Assembly: GCA_945861535.1 (NCBI GenBank)
Contig: CAMAUZ010000071.1
Location: 1 to 40,917 of the forward strand
DNA length: 40,917 nucleotides
DNA from: Akkermansia muciniphila
GTDB taxonomy: Bacteria > Verrucomicrobiota > Verrucomicrobiia > Limisphaerales > BJHT01
Direction: 5' to 3'
Shown here: one piece after another, positions 1-7,622 of the stretch
Layout of the letters: each line of letters opens with the position of its first letter
Numbering within the stretch: position 1 is the first letter of the stretch
Notes under the pieces: generated by a model
Databases searched by the model: none
Seen by the model: only the letters and a program-made list of their open reading frames with translations
Told to the model about the DNA's origin: nothing
Program-made: the position numbers and the translations under genes

Positions 1-66
1 CAGCACGGCTCCTGGGTGCCAGCCCTGATCGCCGCCGCCACCAAAACCGCACCCGCCACGCAGTGA
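1..66 (+). CDS. C-terminal end of an unidentified protein (cut by window start)
   Basis: Frame 1 is open from the first base and ends at a TGA at 64-66. The 21 visible residues are Ala/Thr-rich, beginning QHGSWVPAL and ending APATQ. GC-rich third positions suit a real gene end and no other frame explains this stretch. There is too little sequence to name a family. It points toward the sialidase-like gene but is separated from it by about 490 bp of repeats, so an operon is unlikely. Confidence 0.4.
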   Translation, partial: QHGSWVPALIAAATKTAPATQ

Positions 67-190
67 ATAACTCCCATGAAAAAGCCCTTTTCAGCACAGA
101 GAACATCTCTCCCCGTTCGTGCCTCACGGGGCGAGGGAGACGGACGCGCAACTTGTTATGGCGATTCCGGCACGAACTTTTGCAGCGGTG

Positions 191-270
191 GGTGGGGCGC
201 GTCTGTCCTCAGCGCGCCGGTGGGGCGTTCGTATGGTGCGGCGGCGCGCTGGGGACAGACGCGCCCTACC
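191..270. repeat. 80-bp inverted repeat, copy 1
   Basis: The left arm GGTGGGGCGCGTCTGTCC pairs with the right arm GGACAGACGCGCCCTACC, with a GC-rich centre that also folds (GCGCGCCGG against CGGCGCGC). A second copy of the same length and layout lies at 18255-18334. Both lie in intergenic DNA. It is probably a dispersed REP/MITE-like element; no gene is inside. Confidence 0.8.
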
Positions 271-371
271 TTCAGGCTTCAGCTTTTCTTCGGGTCTCGC
301 ATCGCTTGTTCCGCGCGTCGAGCGGATGGAAAGAAGATGCGGCACTACTAACCCAAATGCTTCACACACAA

Positions 372-497
372 TTTGTAGCGCAGGCTTCCCAGCCTGCTGT
401 ATCGCGGGTTTCTAAACCCGCCGATCGTCCGGCGAGGGCGACATCCTGCCGACTTGGAAGCCGGCGACGCAGCAGGTTTGGAAACCTGCGCTACAAA
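372..497. repeat. multi-hairpin palindromic element, copy 1
   Basis: Perfect 13-bp ends (TTTGTAGCGCAGG and its reverse complement) enclose four small hairpins: CAGGCTTCCCAGCCTG, GCGGGTTTCTAAACCCGC, GCCGACTTGGAAGCCGGC and GCAGGTTTGGAAACCTGC. A second copy lies at 13106-13261. Several stem positions differ between the copies in a paired, compensatory way. Confidence 0.85.
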
Positions 498-554
498 GGC
501 GCGCGGCCCGCAGTTGCAACAGGGCTGTGAAATACCCAAGCTGAACACCACCCC

Positions 555-1781
555 ATGAAAACACTCTTCCTTCCCTTGCTCTGCTCATTGCCACTGCTGC
601 TCCCCGCGCCCGCCGCCGAGCCGCCACCGCCGGTCGAGTTCACGGTGAAACTCGAGACGGCGGTGAAGCACGACGACGCGAAATTCCACTGGTTCCACCC
701 GCGTGCGGCGGCTATTCCGGCGCGCGGGCAGGCCGGGCCGTCGGTGGTGATGACCCTGCAGAAGCATCTCAATGTTTCGGATTATTACTCGGGGCTTCAT
801 GTCATGACGCGACCGCTGCCGGATGGGCCGTGGACCGGACCGGTGCTGCCGCCGGAGCTGGACTGGCGGCCGCAGGCGGACGGCGTGACCATCAGTGTCG
901 CCGACGTGACGCCCGGCTGGCACGCGCCGATGGGCCGCCTGCTCGCCATCGGCTGTCAGGTGCGCTACAGCCCGAAAGGAAAGCAGCTCGACGACCTGAA
1001 GCGCGCGCACCAGACGGTCTATGCCGTGCTCGAACCGCAGTCGGGCAAATGGTCGCCGTGGCAGGTGCTCGAGATGCCGCCGGGCGACGAATTCAACTTT
1101 GCGCGCAACGCCTGCGCGCAATGGGTCGTGCGGCCCGATGGCACGCTGCTGGTGCCGCTCTACATCGGCAAAAGCGCCAAGGACCGCTACAGCACCACGG
1201 TGGCGGAGTGCCGTTTCGACGGGACGAAACTGACCTACGCGCGGCACGGCACCGTGCTGCGACTGGCGGTGGCGCGCGGGTTGTACGAGCCGTCGCTGAT
1301 TGCCTTTCGCGGGCGTTATTTCCTCACGTTGCGCAACGACCTGCGCGGCTACGTGAGCGTGAGCGACGACGGCCTGACTTTCGCCGAGCCGCAGCCGTGG
1401 CGCTTCGATGACGGCACCGAGCTGGGCAGTTACAACACGCAGCAGCACTGGCTCGCGCACAGCGACGGACTCTTCCTGTGCTACACCCGCCGCGGCGCGA
1501 ACAACGACCACATCATGCGCCATCGCGCGCCGCTCTTCCTCGCGCAGGTGGACCCGGCGACCCTGCGCGTGCTGCGTCGCACGGAAAAAGTCGTCGTGCC
1601 CGAGCGCGGCGCGGAACTGGGAAACTTCGGCGCCGCGGCAATCAGCGAAACCGAGTCGTGGATCACGGTCTCCGAGGGGATGTTCATGAAAGACTCGCGC
1701 CAACGCGGCGCGGAAGGCGCGACCTTTGTCGCGCGCGTGGTGTGGGCGAAGCCGAACCTGCTCGTCCGTCCGGTGCCGTGA
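555..1781 (+). CDS. secreted sialidase-like (BNR/beta-propeller) protein
   Basis: The 408-residue product begins with a Sec signal peptide: MKTLF, a Leu-rich core, and likely cleavage after APAPAA near residue 21. The mature part looks like the sialidase/neuraminidase-type six-bladed propellers common in secreted proteins of Verrucomicrobiota and Planctomycetota. Visible pieces are regularly spaced Trp/Gly-rich blades, RPDGTLLVPLY, VSVSDDGLTFAEP and YNTQQHW. This type usually acts outside the cytoplasm, on glycans or as a sugar-binding fold. No substrate can be assigned from sequence. The ATG at 555 is chosen because the signal peptide starts there; there is no strong Shine-Dalgarno. It is flanked by repeats and a minus-strand gene, so it is probably monocistronic. 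Family call fairly sure, enzymatic activity unproven. Confidence 0.75.
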   Translation: MKTLFLPLLCSLPLLLPAPAAEPPPPVEFTVKLETAVKHDDAKFHWFHPRAAAIPARGQAGPSVVMTLQKHLNVSDYYSGLHVMTRPLPDGPWTGPVLPPELDWRPQADGVTISVADVTPGWHAPMGRLLAIGCQVRYSPKGKQLDDLKRAHQTVYAVLEPQSGKWSPWQVLEMPPGDEFNFARNACAQWVVRPDGTLLVPLYIGKSAKDRYSTTVAECRFDGTKLTYARHGTVLRLAVARGLYEPSLIAFRGRYFLTLRNDLRGYVSVSDDGLTFAEPQPWRFDDGTELGSYNTQQHWLAHSDGLFLCYTRRGANNDHIMRHRAPLFLAQVDPATLRVLRRTEKVVVPERGAELGNFGAAAISETESWITVSEGMFMKDSRQRGAEGATFVARVVWAKPNLLVRPVP

Positions 1782-1854
1782 TCTTTCCTTGCAGGAGACG
1801 ACGTGCGGAGACTCTCACCGCTTTTTCCCAGCCACGCTGATTGCGCGGAAAGGG

Positions 1855-2058
1855 TCAGAGTCTGCCAACGTACCCCCTTCCATCTTCGGTTACGATGCGC
1901 TCGGCCTCCACGAGGAGGCGGATCGCTGCGGCGAGATCTTGCAGGCAGTCCTCGCGGCTCTCGCCCTGGCCGTTGGCACCCGGGACTTCGAGGCATGTCG
2001 CCCAATACCCGTCTTCGCCGGGTTCTCCGCGATGAATGATGGCGGTGAAGTGTTTCAT
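1855..2058 (-). CDS. HicB-like antitoxin, apparently without a partner toxin
   Basis: The 67-residue product starts MKHFTAIIHRGEPGEDGYWA and continues with TCLEVPGANGQGESREDCLQ and an Ala/Ile helix. This is the HicB fold: a partially degraded RNase H-like domain with a D-G-Y-W-A strand and a CLEVPG motif. HicB normally neutralises the HicA mRNA interferase and represses its own operon. I chose the ATG at 2058; the frame extends 18 codons upstream, but that part is Arg/Pro-rich and atypical. No HicA-like frame lies upstream or downstream, and upstream there is only a palindromic repeat (2112-2190). It may be an orphan antitoxin or a HicB-like regulator. No DNA-binding C-terminal domain is visible. 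Confidence 0.7.
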   Translation of the reverse strand: MKHFTAIIHRGEPGEDGYWATCLEVPGANGQGESREDCLQDLAAAIRLLVEAERIVTEDGRGYVGRL

Positions 2059-2111
2059 GGGAGTGAGCCTAGCCAGCCGGCGTGGCGCGTCAACGGGCCG
2101 GCGGAGCGCCA

Positions 2112-2190
2112 TAGCCGCCGACGTGAGGGGGCGGATTCGGGGGAATGCCAGCGCCCTTGCAGCCGATCCGCCTCCTCACGTCGGCGGCTA
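2112..2190. repeat. 79-bp inverted repeat, copy 1
   Basis: Perfect 17-bp arms, TAGCCGCCGACGTGAGG (2112-2128) and its reverse complement (2174-2190), surround a 45-bp centre. Related copies are at 3668-3745 (both arms) and at 18468-18495 and 28420-28450 (single arms). Here it lies between the orphan hicB-like gene and the 3' end of the kinase gene. Confidence 0.8.
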
Positions 2191-2204
2191 CGGGGCTTGG
2201 CGGG

Positions 2205-3653
2205 CTACGGTTTCATGAAGTTGAAGATGCCCAACCGCCGGCCTTCTTCGAGGGAGAAGAGCACCTTTAAGCCCTGGGTGATCGGCTCCGCCGTGCCGTG
2301 CGGGAGGTAGCGCTGGGCGTCGGGCAGCCACATGTCGCCGCCGCTTTGGTTGACGAGGTACCAGCGGCGGTTGTGGAAGGTGAAGTAGCCCTGTGACGTG
2401 CGCTCGGCGTCGTGGGGCGAGACGTTCGCGAGGGTGTGCCACTTGTAGAGATGGAGGCCGTTCCACAGGGTCAGCGAGTGGTTTTCATCGGAGTAAGCGC
2501 CGGTGCTGGTCTCGCGATAAAAATCCACGTACGGCACGGGCTGCGTGAGGCGCTGGCCGCTGTGCGGGCAGACCAGCGGGAGGTTCCGGTCGAGCACGAA
2601 CCATTCGCCGCCCGCGGGTGACGGGTGCAGGAGGTCGAAGGTTTTGGACAACGCTTTTTCCCACTCGGTCGCGGTGGCGCGGCGGGCTGGGTGGTGGAGA
2701 CCTTCCGCGAACGTTTTGAGAAAAAGTTTTTCCAAGTATGGCCCGAGCCGGCGCACGGAAATCGCGGGCGGCGTCTTGGGATGATTCGAGCGGTCGGTGG
2801 GATGCTCGATGTAGAGGGCACGCGCGCCCATCATCAAAAGGTCGTCCTCTTCGGCGGAGCGGATCGTGTGGATTTTGGGGCCGTGGAGGGGATGGCGCTA
2901 GAGCAGCGTTTCGTAGAGCAGCACGGCGAGCGCGTGCTGGTCGGTCTCGATGGACGGCAGTTTTTTTCCGGCGACGACTTCCGGCGCGATGTAGCCGGGC
3001 GTGCCGAGCACGGTCGGCGGCGCGAGGCCGGGGACGACGAGCGAGTCGATGTCGATCACGCAGGCGTCGCCGCCCTTGGGGTCGATGAGCACGTTGTTGT
3101 GCGAGAGGTCGGCGTGCGCGAGGCCCGCGTAATGCAGCCGTCGCACCGCGCTGGCCATCACCGAGCAGACCTGTAAATAGCGGAGGAAATCGCCCTTTTC
3201 GGAATCGGGGAGAAGCTTGCGCGCCTTCACGCCGGTGAACCATTTGCCTTTCTTCTCGCGCAACTCGCCGGTGCGGTCGCGGAAGAAAAAGTTCGACCGA
3301 TAGACCGGCGCGACCACGCCGAGCACGGGCGCGTGGAGATTGTTCCGGCGCAGCCATTCGGCGGGGAATTTGTTTTCCGTGCCGTCCACGACGCCGACGG
3401 GCCAGCAGAAGTGCTTGAGCCAGTGGTCGGCCTGCGCGCCGCTGGTGGTGGGATTGTAGGAGCCGATGATTTTATCCAGCCGCCGCAGGCGTTCGGGGCG
3501 GTCGTCGAGCTGGCCGAAGAAAAAGCCGACGACGTGTTTTCCCTCCTTTGATTTGAACACGACCTTCTCGCCACCGGACGCGAGCGGTTCGCTGTGGAAG
3601 GCGATCTCGCCCCCGCCGTGCATCCGCGCCGTAATGAACGGGCCGTGGCTCAT
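2205..3653 (-). pseudogene. TerY-P-type protein kinase gene interrupted by one in-frame TAG
   Basis: Two open stretches share one frame: 251 codons (3653-2901), a TAG at 2900-2898, then an open frame to 2205. Read through the TAG it is 482 codons plus stop. The N-terminal part has a kinase fold: glycine-rich LASGGEKVVFK (24-34), catalytic HADLSHNNVLID (H180, D182, N187), a DFG-equivalent IDIDS (201-204) and GTPGYIAPEV (217-226). The part after the stop continues RHPLHGPKIHTIRSAEEDD, then IEHPTDRSN and a C-terminal region with CPHSGQR. Kinases of this type form the TerY-P triad with a vWA protein and a PP2C phosphatase, both directly upstream here. The stop directly follows the helix of YETLL, so a translated product would keep the catalytic motifs but lose the C-lobe end and C-terminal domain. 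A single-base change from a sense codon (for example TAC) or a sequencing error is the simplest explanation; suppression is possible. Confidence 0.75.
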
Positions 3654-3667
3654 GGGCAGAACGTCGC

Positions 3668-3745
3668 AGCCGCCGAGGTGAGGACGCGGATTCGTCCTTG
3701 CGCCATCGCCCGTGCCAGCCGATCCGCCTCCTCACGTCGGCGGCT
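3668..3745. repeat. 78-bp inverted repeat, copy 2, inside the TerY-P operon
   Basis: The arms AGCCGCCGAGGTGAGG and CCTCACGTCGGCGGCT pair with one mismatch. It is related to the copy at 2112-2190 and fills most of the 122-bp gap between the PP2C gene and the kinase gene. It could form a hairpin in the operon transcript. Confidence 0.75.
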
Positions 3746-3775
3746 ACGCATCGGTTTCTCCAGCGCCTTCATCAC

Positions 3776-5413
3776 TCAGAACGTCACCGTCGGCGGGCGG
3801 CGGTGCAATAGGAGCACGGTGCGGTCGTCGTTCTCGCCGCGCTTCTCAAACTCGAGCCACTGCCCGAGCGCGCCCGCCGCGCTTTCCTGCGGCAGGATGG
3901 GCGGTTGCGTCGGCTGCGTTTTGAAATCCTTCAGCGGCTCGCTCACGCCGGTGTAGAGCTGGCGGAACAAATCCCCGGCCATTTTCGCAATGGGAAAGAA
4001 CGGATCCTCGATGCCATCCGTGCAGAGCAGCACGCACTCGACCGCGTCGGCGGGCGCGATGAAATCAATCCGCTTCGCCTTGTCGCGCGCGTTGTCGTCG
4101 GGGACGAAGCAGCTCACCTCGCCGGAGAATTGTCCCGAGTCCGCCTCGCCGATGCGGCGCGTGGATTTGTCCTTGTTCAGCACGAGGATTGCGCCGTCGC
4201 CGATCTGGTTGGCGAGCAGCAGTTCGTGTTTCTCGCCGCGCCAGTGCAGCAGCGTGAGCAGCGTGCAGCGGTAATCTTTCGCGCTGGTTTTCGTTTTCGC
4301 GGCCAGCTCGACGAGCGCCTGGCACGCGGCCACGAGCGCGGCGGTGAGCTGCGCGCTCAGTTCGGTTTTCAATTTGTCCGCGTCGTCGGTGACGGCTTTT
4401 TCCAGTTTCGGCAATTGCTCCATCAGCCGTGCCGTGACCGTGCGCGCCGCGACGTGCGAGCCGAGACGGCTGAGCGGGCAGCTCCCCGCGCCGTCGGACA
4501 CACAGAGCAGCGTGAATTGCGCGCCGGCGTTGAACGCGAGGGCGTCCTCGCGATGCGTGGCCTTGTGCGCGTGCTGGCGGCCTCGCTTGGTCGCGCCGAC
4601 AACGCGCCAACCGGCGGGCAGCACGCGCTCAGTGGCGGCGTTGTCCTCGTAAATGTGCGCGCGCAATTCGGGGAAATGCTCGGCGATGGCCGGCGGGCAC
4701 CACGCATCGGTGGCGGGAAGGTTTTGAAACTGGGCGGCTTTGGGTGCAGGTGGCTCGGCGGGTTTGGAGGCGGGAGCGATGGCCGGTGGGTCCGGTTTTT
4801 TCGGCGCGGTGAGCAAGGCGACGGGCGCGGCGGGAGCGGGCAGCGGGCTTGGTTTTGCGGCGTCTTTCGCAGGTGCGGCATCGGTTTTCCCGGGCGCGAG
4901 CGGAACCGGTGGACGTGCGGCGGGGATCGGTTCGAGCGGCGAGACGCCGCCCGAACTCGCAGGCGGGGACGCCTGCGGTACCGGGGCCGGGGCCGGGCGC
5001 GGCTGTGTGTCGGCGGGCGCGGCGGCCGGCGGCGGTTTCGGTGCGGAATCGGCGGGTGATTTGACGACCTCGCGCGCGGTCTCGGGCACTGCGGAACTGT
5101 CCACCATCTTCGGTTTTTCCCGCGGCAGGCTCCGGTCGATCTTCAGCGTCTTCACGTCCGGGATGGTGTGATCCGGCGCTTTGGACTCGGGCTTTTCCTC
5201 GACCTTGGCTGGCGCGGGGGAAGCAGCGGCGGATGGGCTGGAGGGGGGTGCCGGAGCAGGCGGAGGCTTCGCGGCTTCGGGAACCGGCGGCGGCGCCGCA
5301 GGCGAGACGGCTTCGGTTTTCGGCGAGTCCGCAGCGGGGGTGGCGGCGGGGCCGGCGACGGTTTTCTTGTCCGGTTTGCCGCCGGGCGTGCGGTTGAAAA
5401 ACTTGTCGAACAT
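3776..5413 (-). CDS. PP2C-family Ser/Thr phosphatase with long Pro/Ala-rich N-terminus (TerY-P triad)
   Basis: The product has 545 residues. Residues 1-235 are low-complexity Pro/Ala/Lys and probably disordered. Residues 240-545 form a PP2C (PPM) domain with the metal-binding motifs HRED (287-290), VSDGAGS (305-311), QIGDGAI (403-409), CTDGIED (464-470) and NDDR (528-531). PPM enzymes remove phosphate from Ser/Thr using Mn/Mg ions. The gene lies between the TerY-like vWA gene (93 bp upstream) and the kinase (122 bp downstream) on the same strand, which matches the TerY-P triad in which kinase and phosphatase act on a vWA-linked target. Residues 145-159 (VPQASPPASSGGVSP) are encoded by a dispersed palindromic repeat (4938-4981). 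The start ATG at 5413 is supported by the short charged MFDKFF segment before the linker. The phosphatase assignment is strong; the target is unknown. Confidence 0.9.
   Translation of the reverse strand: MFDKFFNRTPGGKPDKKTVAGPAATPAADSPKTEAVSPAAPPPVPEAAKPPPAPAPPSSPSAAASPAPAKVEEKPESKAPDHTIPDVKTLKIDRSLPREKPKMVDSSAVPETAREVVKSPADSAPKPPPAAAPADTQPRPAPAPVPQASPPASSGGVSPLEPIPAARPPVPLAPGKTDAAPAKDAAKPSPLPAPAAPVALLTAPKKPDPPAIAPASKPAEPPAPKAAQFQNLPATDAWCPPAIAEHFPELRAHIYEDNAATERVLPAGWRVVGATKRGRQHAHKATHREDALAFNAGAQFTLLCVSDGAGSCPLSRLGSHVAARTVTARLMEQLPKLEKAVTDDADKLKTELSAQLTAALVAACQALVELAAKTKTSAKDYRCTLLTLLHWRGEKHELLLANQIGDGAILVLNKDKSTRRIGEADSGQFSGEVSCFVPDDNARDKAKRIDFIAPADAVECVLLCTDGIEDPFFPIAKMAGDLFRQLYTGVSEPLKDFKTQPTQPPILPQESAAGALGQWLEFEKRGENDDRTVLLLHRRPPTVTF
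4938..4981. repeat. 44-nt palindromic repeat translated within the PP2C gene
   Basis: It matches 28328-28371 at 42 of 44 positions and 18401-18444 at about 40 of 44, and contains the hairpin GCAGGCGGGGACGCCTGC. The other copies are intergenic; this one lies in frame inside the phosphatase linker. Similarity with the 28321 copy extends a few bases further on both sides. Confidence 0.85.
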
Positions 5414-5505
5414 GCTGGAGGATCAGCGAACCCCACGCCGGGCTGACATCCCGCGATCTCCCGCGTGGACGGCTGGCTTATCGCGCCGCACCGCCGGGCG
5501 ATGCT

Positions 5506-6150
5506 TCACGGATGGATGACGATCTGCGGCGGCGGCGGCGGGAGCGCGATGCCCTCGGTGGGCGCGGCGGCCGCGGCGCCGATCTTCGCGCTGGTCTGCT
5601 TGATCGAGGCGCTGACCCATTTGAAAAACTGCTTGAACGCGTCGGGCGACATTTCCTTCATGATGAGCACGGTGCCGGTGACGCGCTTGAGCACCTCGGG
5701 ATCGGCGGCGTCACCGCACGCCACGGCGATGATGTTGCCGGGGCGCTTGGCTTTGAGTTCATCGGCGAAGGTGTCCCAACGGTCGGTCGGCGAGCCGTCG
5801 GTGAAGATGAAGACGAGCGGTTTCCAGTCGCCCTTTTGCTCGGCGGTGGTCTTTTGCACTTCGCGCTCGATGCACTCCGCGAGAAGCTTGAGCGCCGCGC
5901 CAAACGCCGTCGTGCCCGCCGCTTTCAGGTCGGGCGGCGTGAACAGCGACAGCTCGGTGAGCGGCACGAGCTGCTGCGCGTTGGCGTCGAAGGTGATGAC
6001 CGAGAGGTAGGCGCACTCGACGGCGGAGGGGTCGCCCATCAGCTCGCTGTGCAGGGCGCGGATGCCCGATTTCACGGACTCGATGGGGTTGCCCGACATG
6101 GAACCGGAGCAATCGGCCAAAATGTAAACCGGCAATCTTCTCACTGACAT
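5506..6150 (-). CDS. terY: TerY-like vWA-domain protein
   Basis: The 214-residue product is essentially one von Willebrand A domain. A complete MIDAS metal site is visible: D13-C-S15-G-S17, T80/T81 in AAGTTAFG, and D118 in FIFTDGSPTD. The sequence begins MSVRRLPVYILADCSGSM, typical of TerY proteins from tellurite/stress-response loci, and ends in an Ala/Pro-rich tail (191-214). The start ATG at 6150 is preceded by AAAGGA six bases upstream, a good ribosome-binding site; the longer frame beyond it is not protein-like. It is the first gene of the three-gene set with PP2C and kinase, which fits a phosphorylation-controlled vWA scaffold. No TerB, TerC, TerD or TerZ gene lies in the window. Cytoplasmic; no signal peptide. 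Confidence 0.88.
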   Translation of the reverse strand: MSVRRLPVYILADCSGSMSGNPIESVKSGIRALHSELMGDPSAVECAYLSVITFDANAQQLVPLTELSLFTPPDLKAAGTTAFGAALKLLAECIEREVQKTTAEQKGDWKPLVFIFTDGSPTDRWDTFADELKAKRPGNIIAVACGDAADPEVLKRVTGTVLIMKEMSPDAFKQFFKWVSASIKQTSAKIGAAAAAPTEGIALPPPPPQIVIHP

Positions 6151-6509
6151 GGCGAATCCTTTGTGCGGGGTGTTGGTGGTTGTGTTGTTGCCGCGGAGAA
6201 TTGTCGAAGCCTCCGGTGGAGCAAAGATAATTTTGGGTGCATCTAACTTTTGGGCGCAGCGCATTTTTTCCCAAAGATCGGGGCGCGTCGCCGCAATCCC
6301 GCAAGGGCTGGCACGAGTGCGGATGTCTCGGTTTTGTGGGGCAGGCTTCCGGCCTGCCCCACTCGCGCGGCGCGGGAGTCGGACCGCGTGCAAAAACGGT
6401 GCGGTGCGATCTCGTTCCGCGGGATATGCCCTTGAGTCCGTCGGTGCCTTCTGTTTCGGTTGCCGCCCGCTGGCGGCGGGATGGATTCGCCGGGCGGACA
6501 CAGGTGTTC
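6151..6509. promoter_or_regulatory. divergent intergenic region between terY and the epimerase gene
   Basis: No gene is visible. The region must carry promoters for both directions, because terY starts leftward at 6150 and the epimerase rightward at 6510. It contains a GC-rich hairpin at 6341-6363 (GGGGCAGG, short loop, CCTGCCCC) related to the one at 40196-40215. No clear -35/-10 pair could be chosen. Confidence 0.45.
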
Positions 6510-7538
6510 ATGACTGCTTACGAAAAACTACAGATCGCCCTCCGTGCCGAACCGAAGAAGTGGCTGGTGACCGGAGCGGCCGGCTTCATTGGTTCCAACC
6601 TCGTCGAGGCATTGCTCAAGCTCGACCAGAACGTGGTGGGTCTCGACAATTTCGCGACTGGCAAGCGCGGGAATCTGGCCGAGGTGCGGCGGTTGGTGAC
6701 CGCGGAGCAGTGGCGGCGGTTCAAGTTTATCACGGGTGACATCCGCACCGGTGCCGCCTGTCAGAAGGCGTGTCAGGGCGTGGATTATGTGCTGCACCAG
6801 GGCGCGCTAGGGTCGGTGCCGCGGTCGATCGCGGAGCCGCTGAACAGCCACGAAAGCAACGTGAACGGCACGCTGAACATGCTGCTTGCGGCGCGGGATC
6901 AGAAAGTGCGGACGTTTGTGTACGCCTCGAGCAGCGCGGTGTATGGCGATCATCCGGGGCTGCCGAAAGTGGAGGACCGCGTCGGGCGGCCGTTGTCGCC
7001 GTATGCGACGACGAAGGCGGTGAACGAGTTGTATGCCGATGTGTTCGGGCGGGTGTATGGACTGCCGACCGTGGGGCTGCGTTATTTCAACGTGTTCGGT
7101 CCGCGGCAGGATCCCGAGGGCGCGTATGCGGCGGTGATCCCGAAGTGGCTGGCGGCGTTACTGAAAGGCGAGCCGGTGCGGATCAACGGCGATGGCAAGA
7201 CGAGCCGGGATTTTTGCTACGTGGCGAATGTGGTGCAGGCCAACCTGCTGGCGGCGACGACGACGCAGCCCAAGGCGCTGAACCAAGTTTACAACATTGC
7301 TGTCGGCGCGCGCACGACGTTGAACGAGTTGTTCGGGCTGCTGGTGGACGGGTTGAATCCGGAGCTGCCCGCGGCGAAACGGCCGCAACCGGTGTACGCG
7401 GATTTCCGCGCCGGGGACGTGCAGCATTCGCACGCGGACATCAGCAAGGCCAAGCGGTTGCTGGGCTACCGGCCGACGCATCGCATCGACCAGGGGCTGC
7501 GTGAGGCGATGGTGTGGTATCGGGCGAACGTGGGGTGA
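6510..7538 (+). CDS. wbpP: UDP-N-acetylhexosamine(uronate) 4-epimerase, WbpP/TviC type
   Basis: The 342-residue extended short-chain dehydrogenase has the NAD-binding TGAAGFIGS (21-29), a Ser-rich site (140-142), and catalytic Y165 and K169 in SPYATTKA. Long colinear stretches recall WbpP of Pseudomonas and TviC/Vip[52 protein letters not shown] and [12 protein letters not shown]. These enzymes interconvert UDP-GlcNAc/GalNAc or their uronates for capsule or O-antigen. The ATG at 6510 aligns with the family start; the frame upstream is repeat-derived. Family assignment is strong, exact sugar uncertain. No other polysaccharide genes adjoin it. Confidence 0.9.
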   Translation: MTAYEKLQIALRAEPKKWLVTGAAGFIGSNLVEALLKLDQNVVGLDNFATGKRGNLAEVRRLVTAEQWRRFKFITGDIRTGAACQKACQGVDYVLHQGALGSVPRSIAEPLNSHESNVNGTLNMLLAARDQKVRTFVYASSSAVYGDHPGLPKVEDRVGRPLSPYATTKAVNELYADVFGRVYGLPTVGLRYFNVFGPRQDPEGAYAAVIPKWLAALLKGEPVRINGDGKTSRDFCYVANVVQANLLAATTTQPKALNQVYNIAVGARTTLNELFGLLVDGLNPELPAAKRPQPVYADFRAGDVQHSHADISKAKRLLGYRPTHRIDQGLREAMVWYRANVG

Positions 7539-7622
7539 GGGCGGCGGACGGGCGGGCGGTGCGCACGTGGAAAAAGCCATTGGAACGGAGAAACCACGGC
7601 TAGACACCGACGCCGCGCAACT

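Larger units (their letters stand above)
67..554. other. gene-free gap holding two palindromic repeats
   Basis: No convincing coding frame is present; the short ORFs here run through inverted repeats. The gap holds an 80-bp inverted repeat (191-270) and a 126-bp multi-hairpin element (372-497), each with a second copy elsewhere in the window. The rest shows nothing recognisable. Confidence 0.6.

Noticed and set aside
585-1703. 372-codon minus-strand frame opposite the sialidase-like gene
   Set aside because: Arg/His/Val-rich shadow without a start context or motifs.
1847-1868. AAAGGGTCAGAGTCT near the hicB-like stop as another copy of the 30718-30890 element
   Set aside because: Only about 14-20 bases resemble the right end at 30850-30870. 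No second end is nearby, so chance or a decayed fragment cannot be separated.
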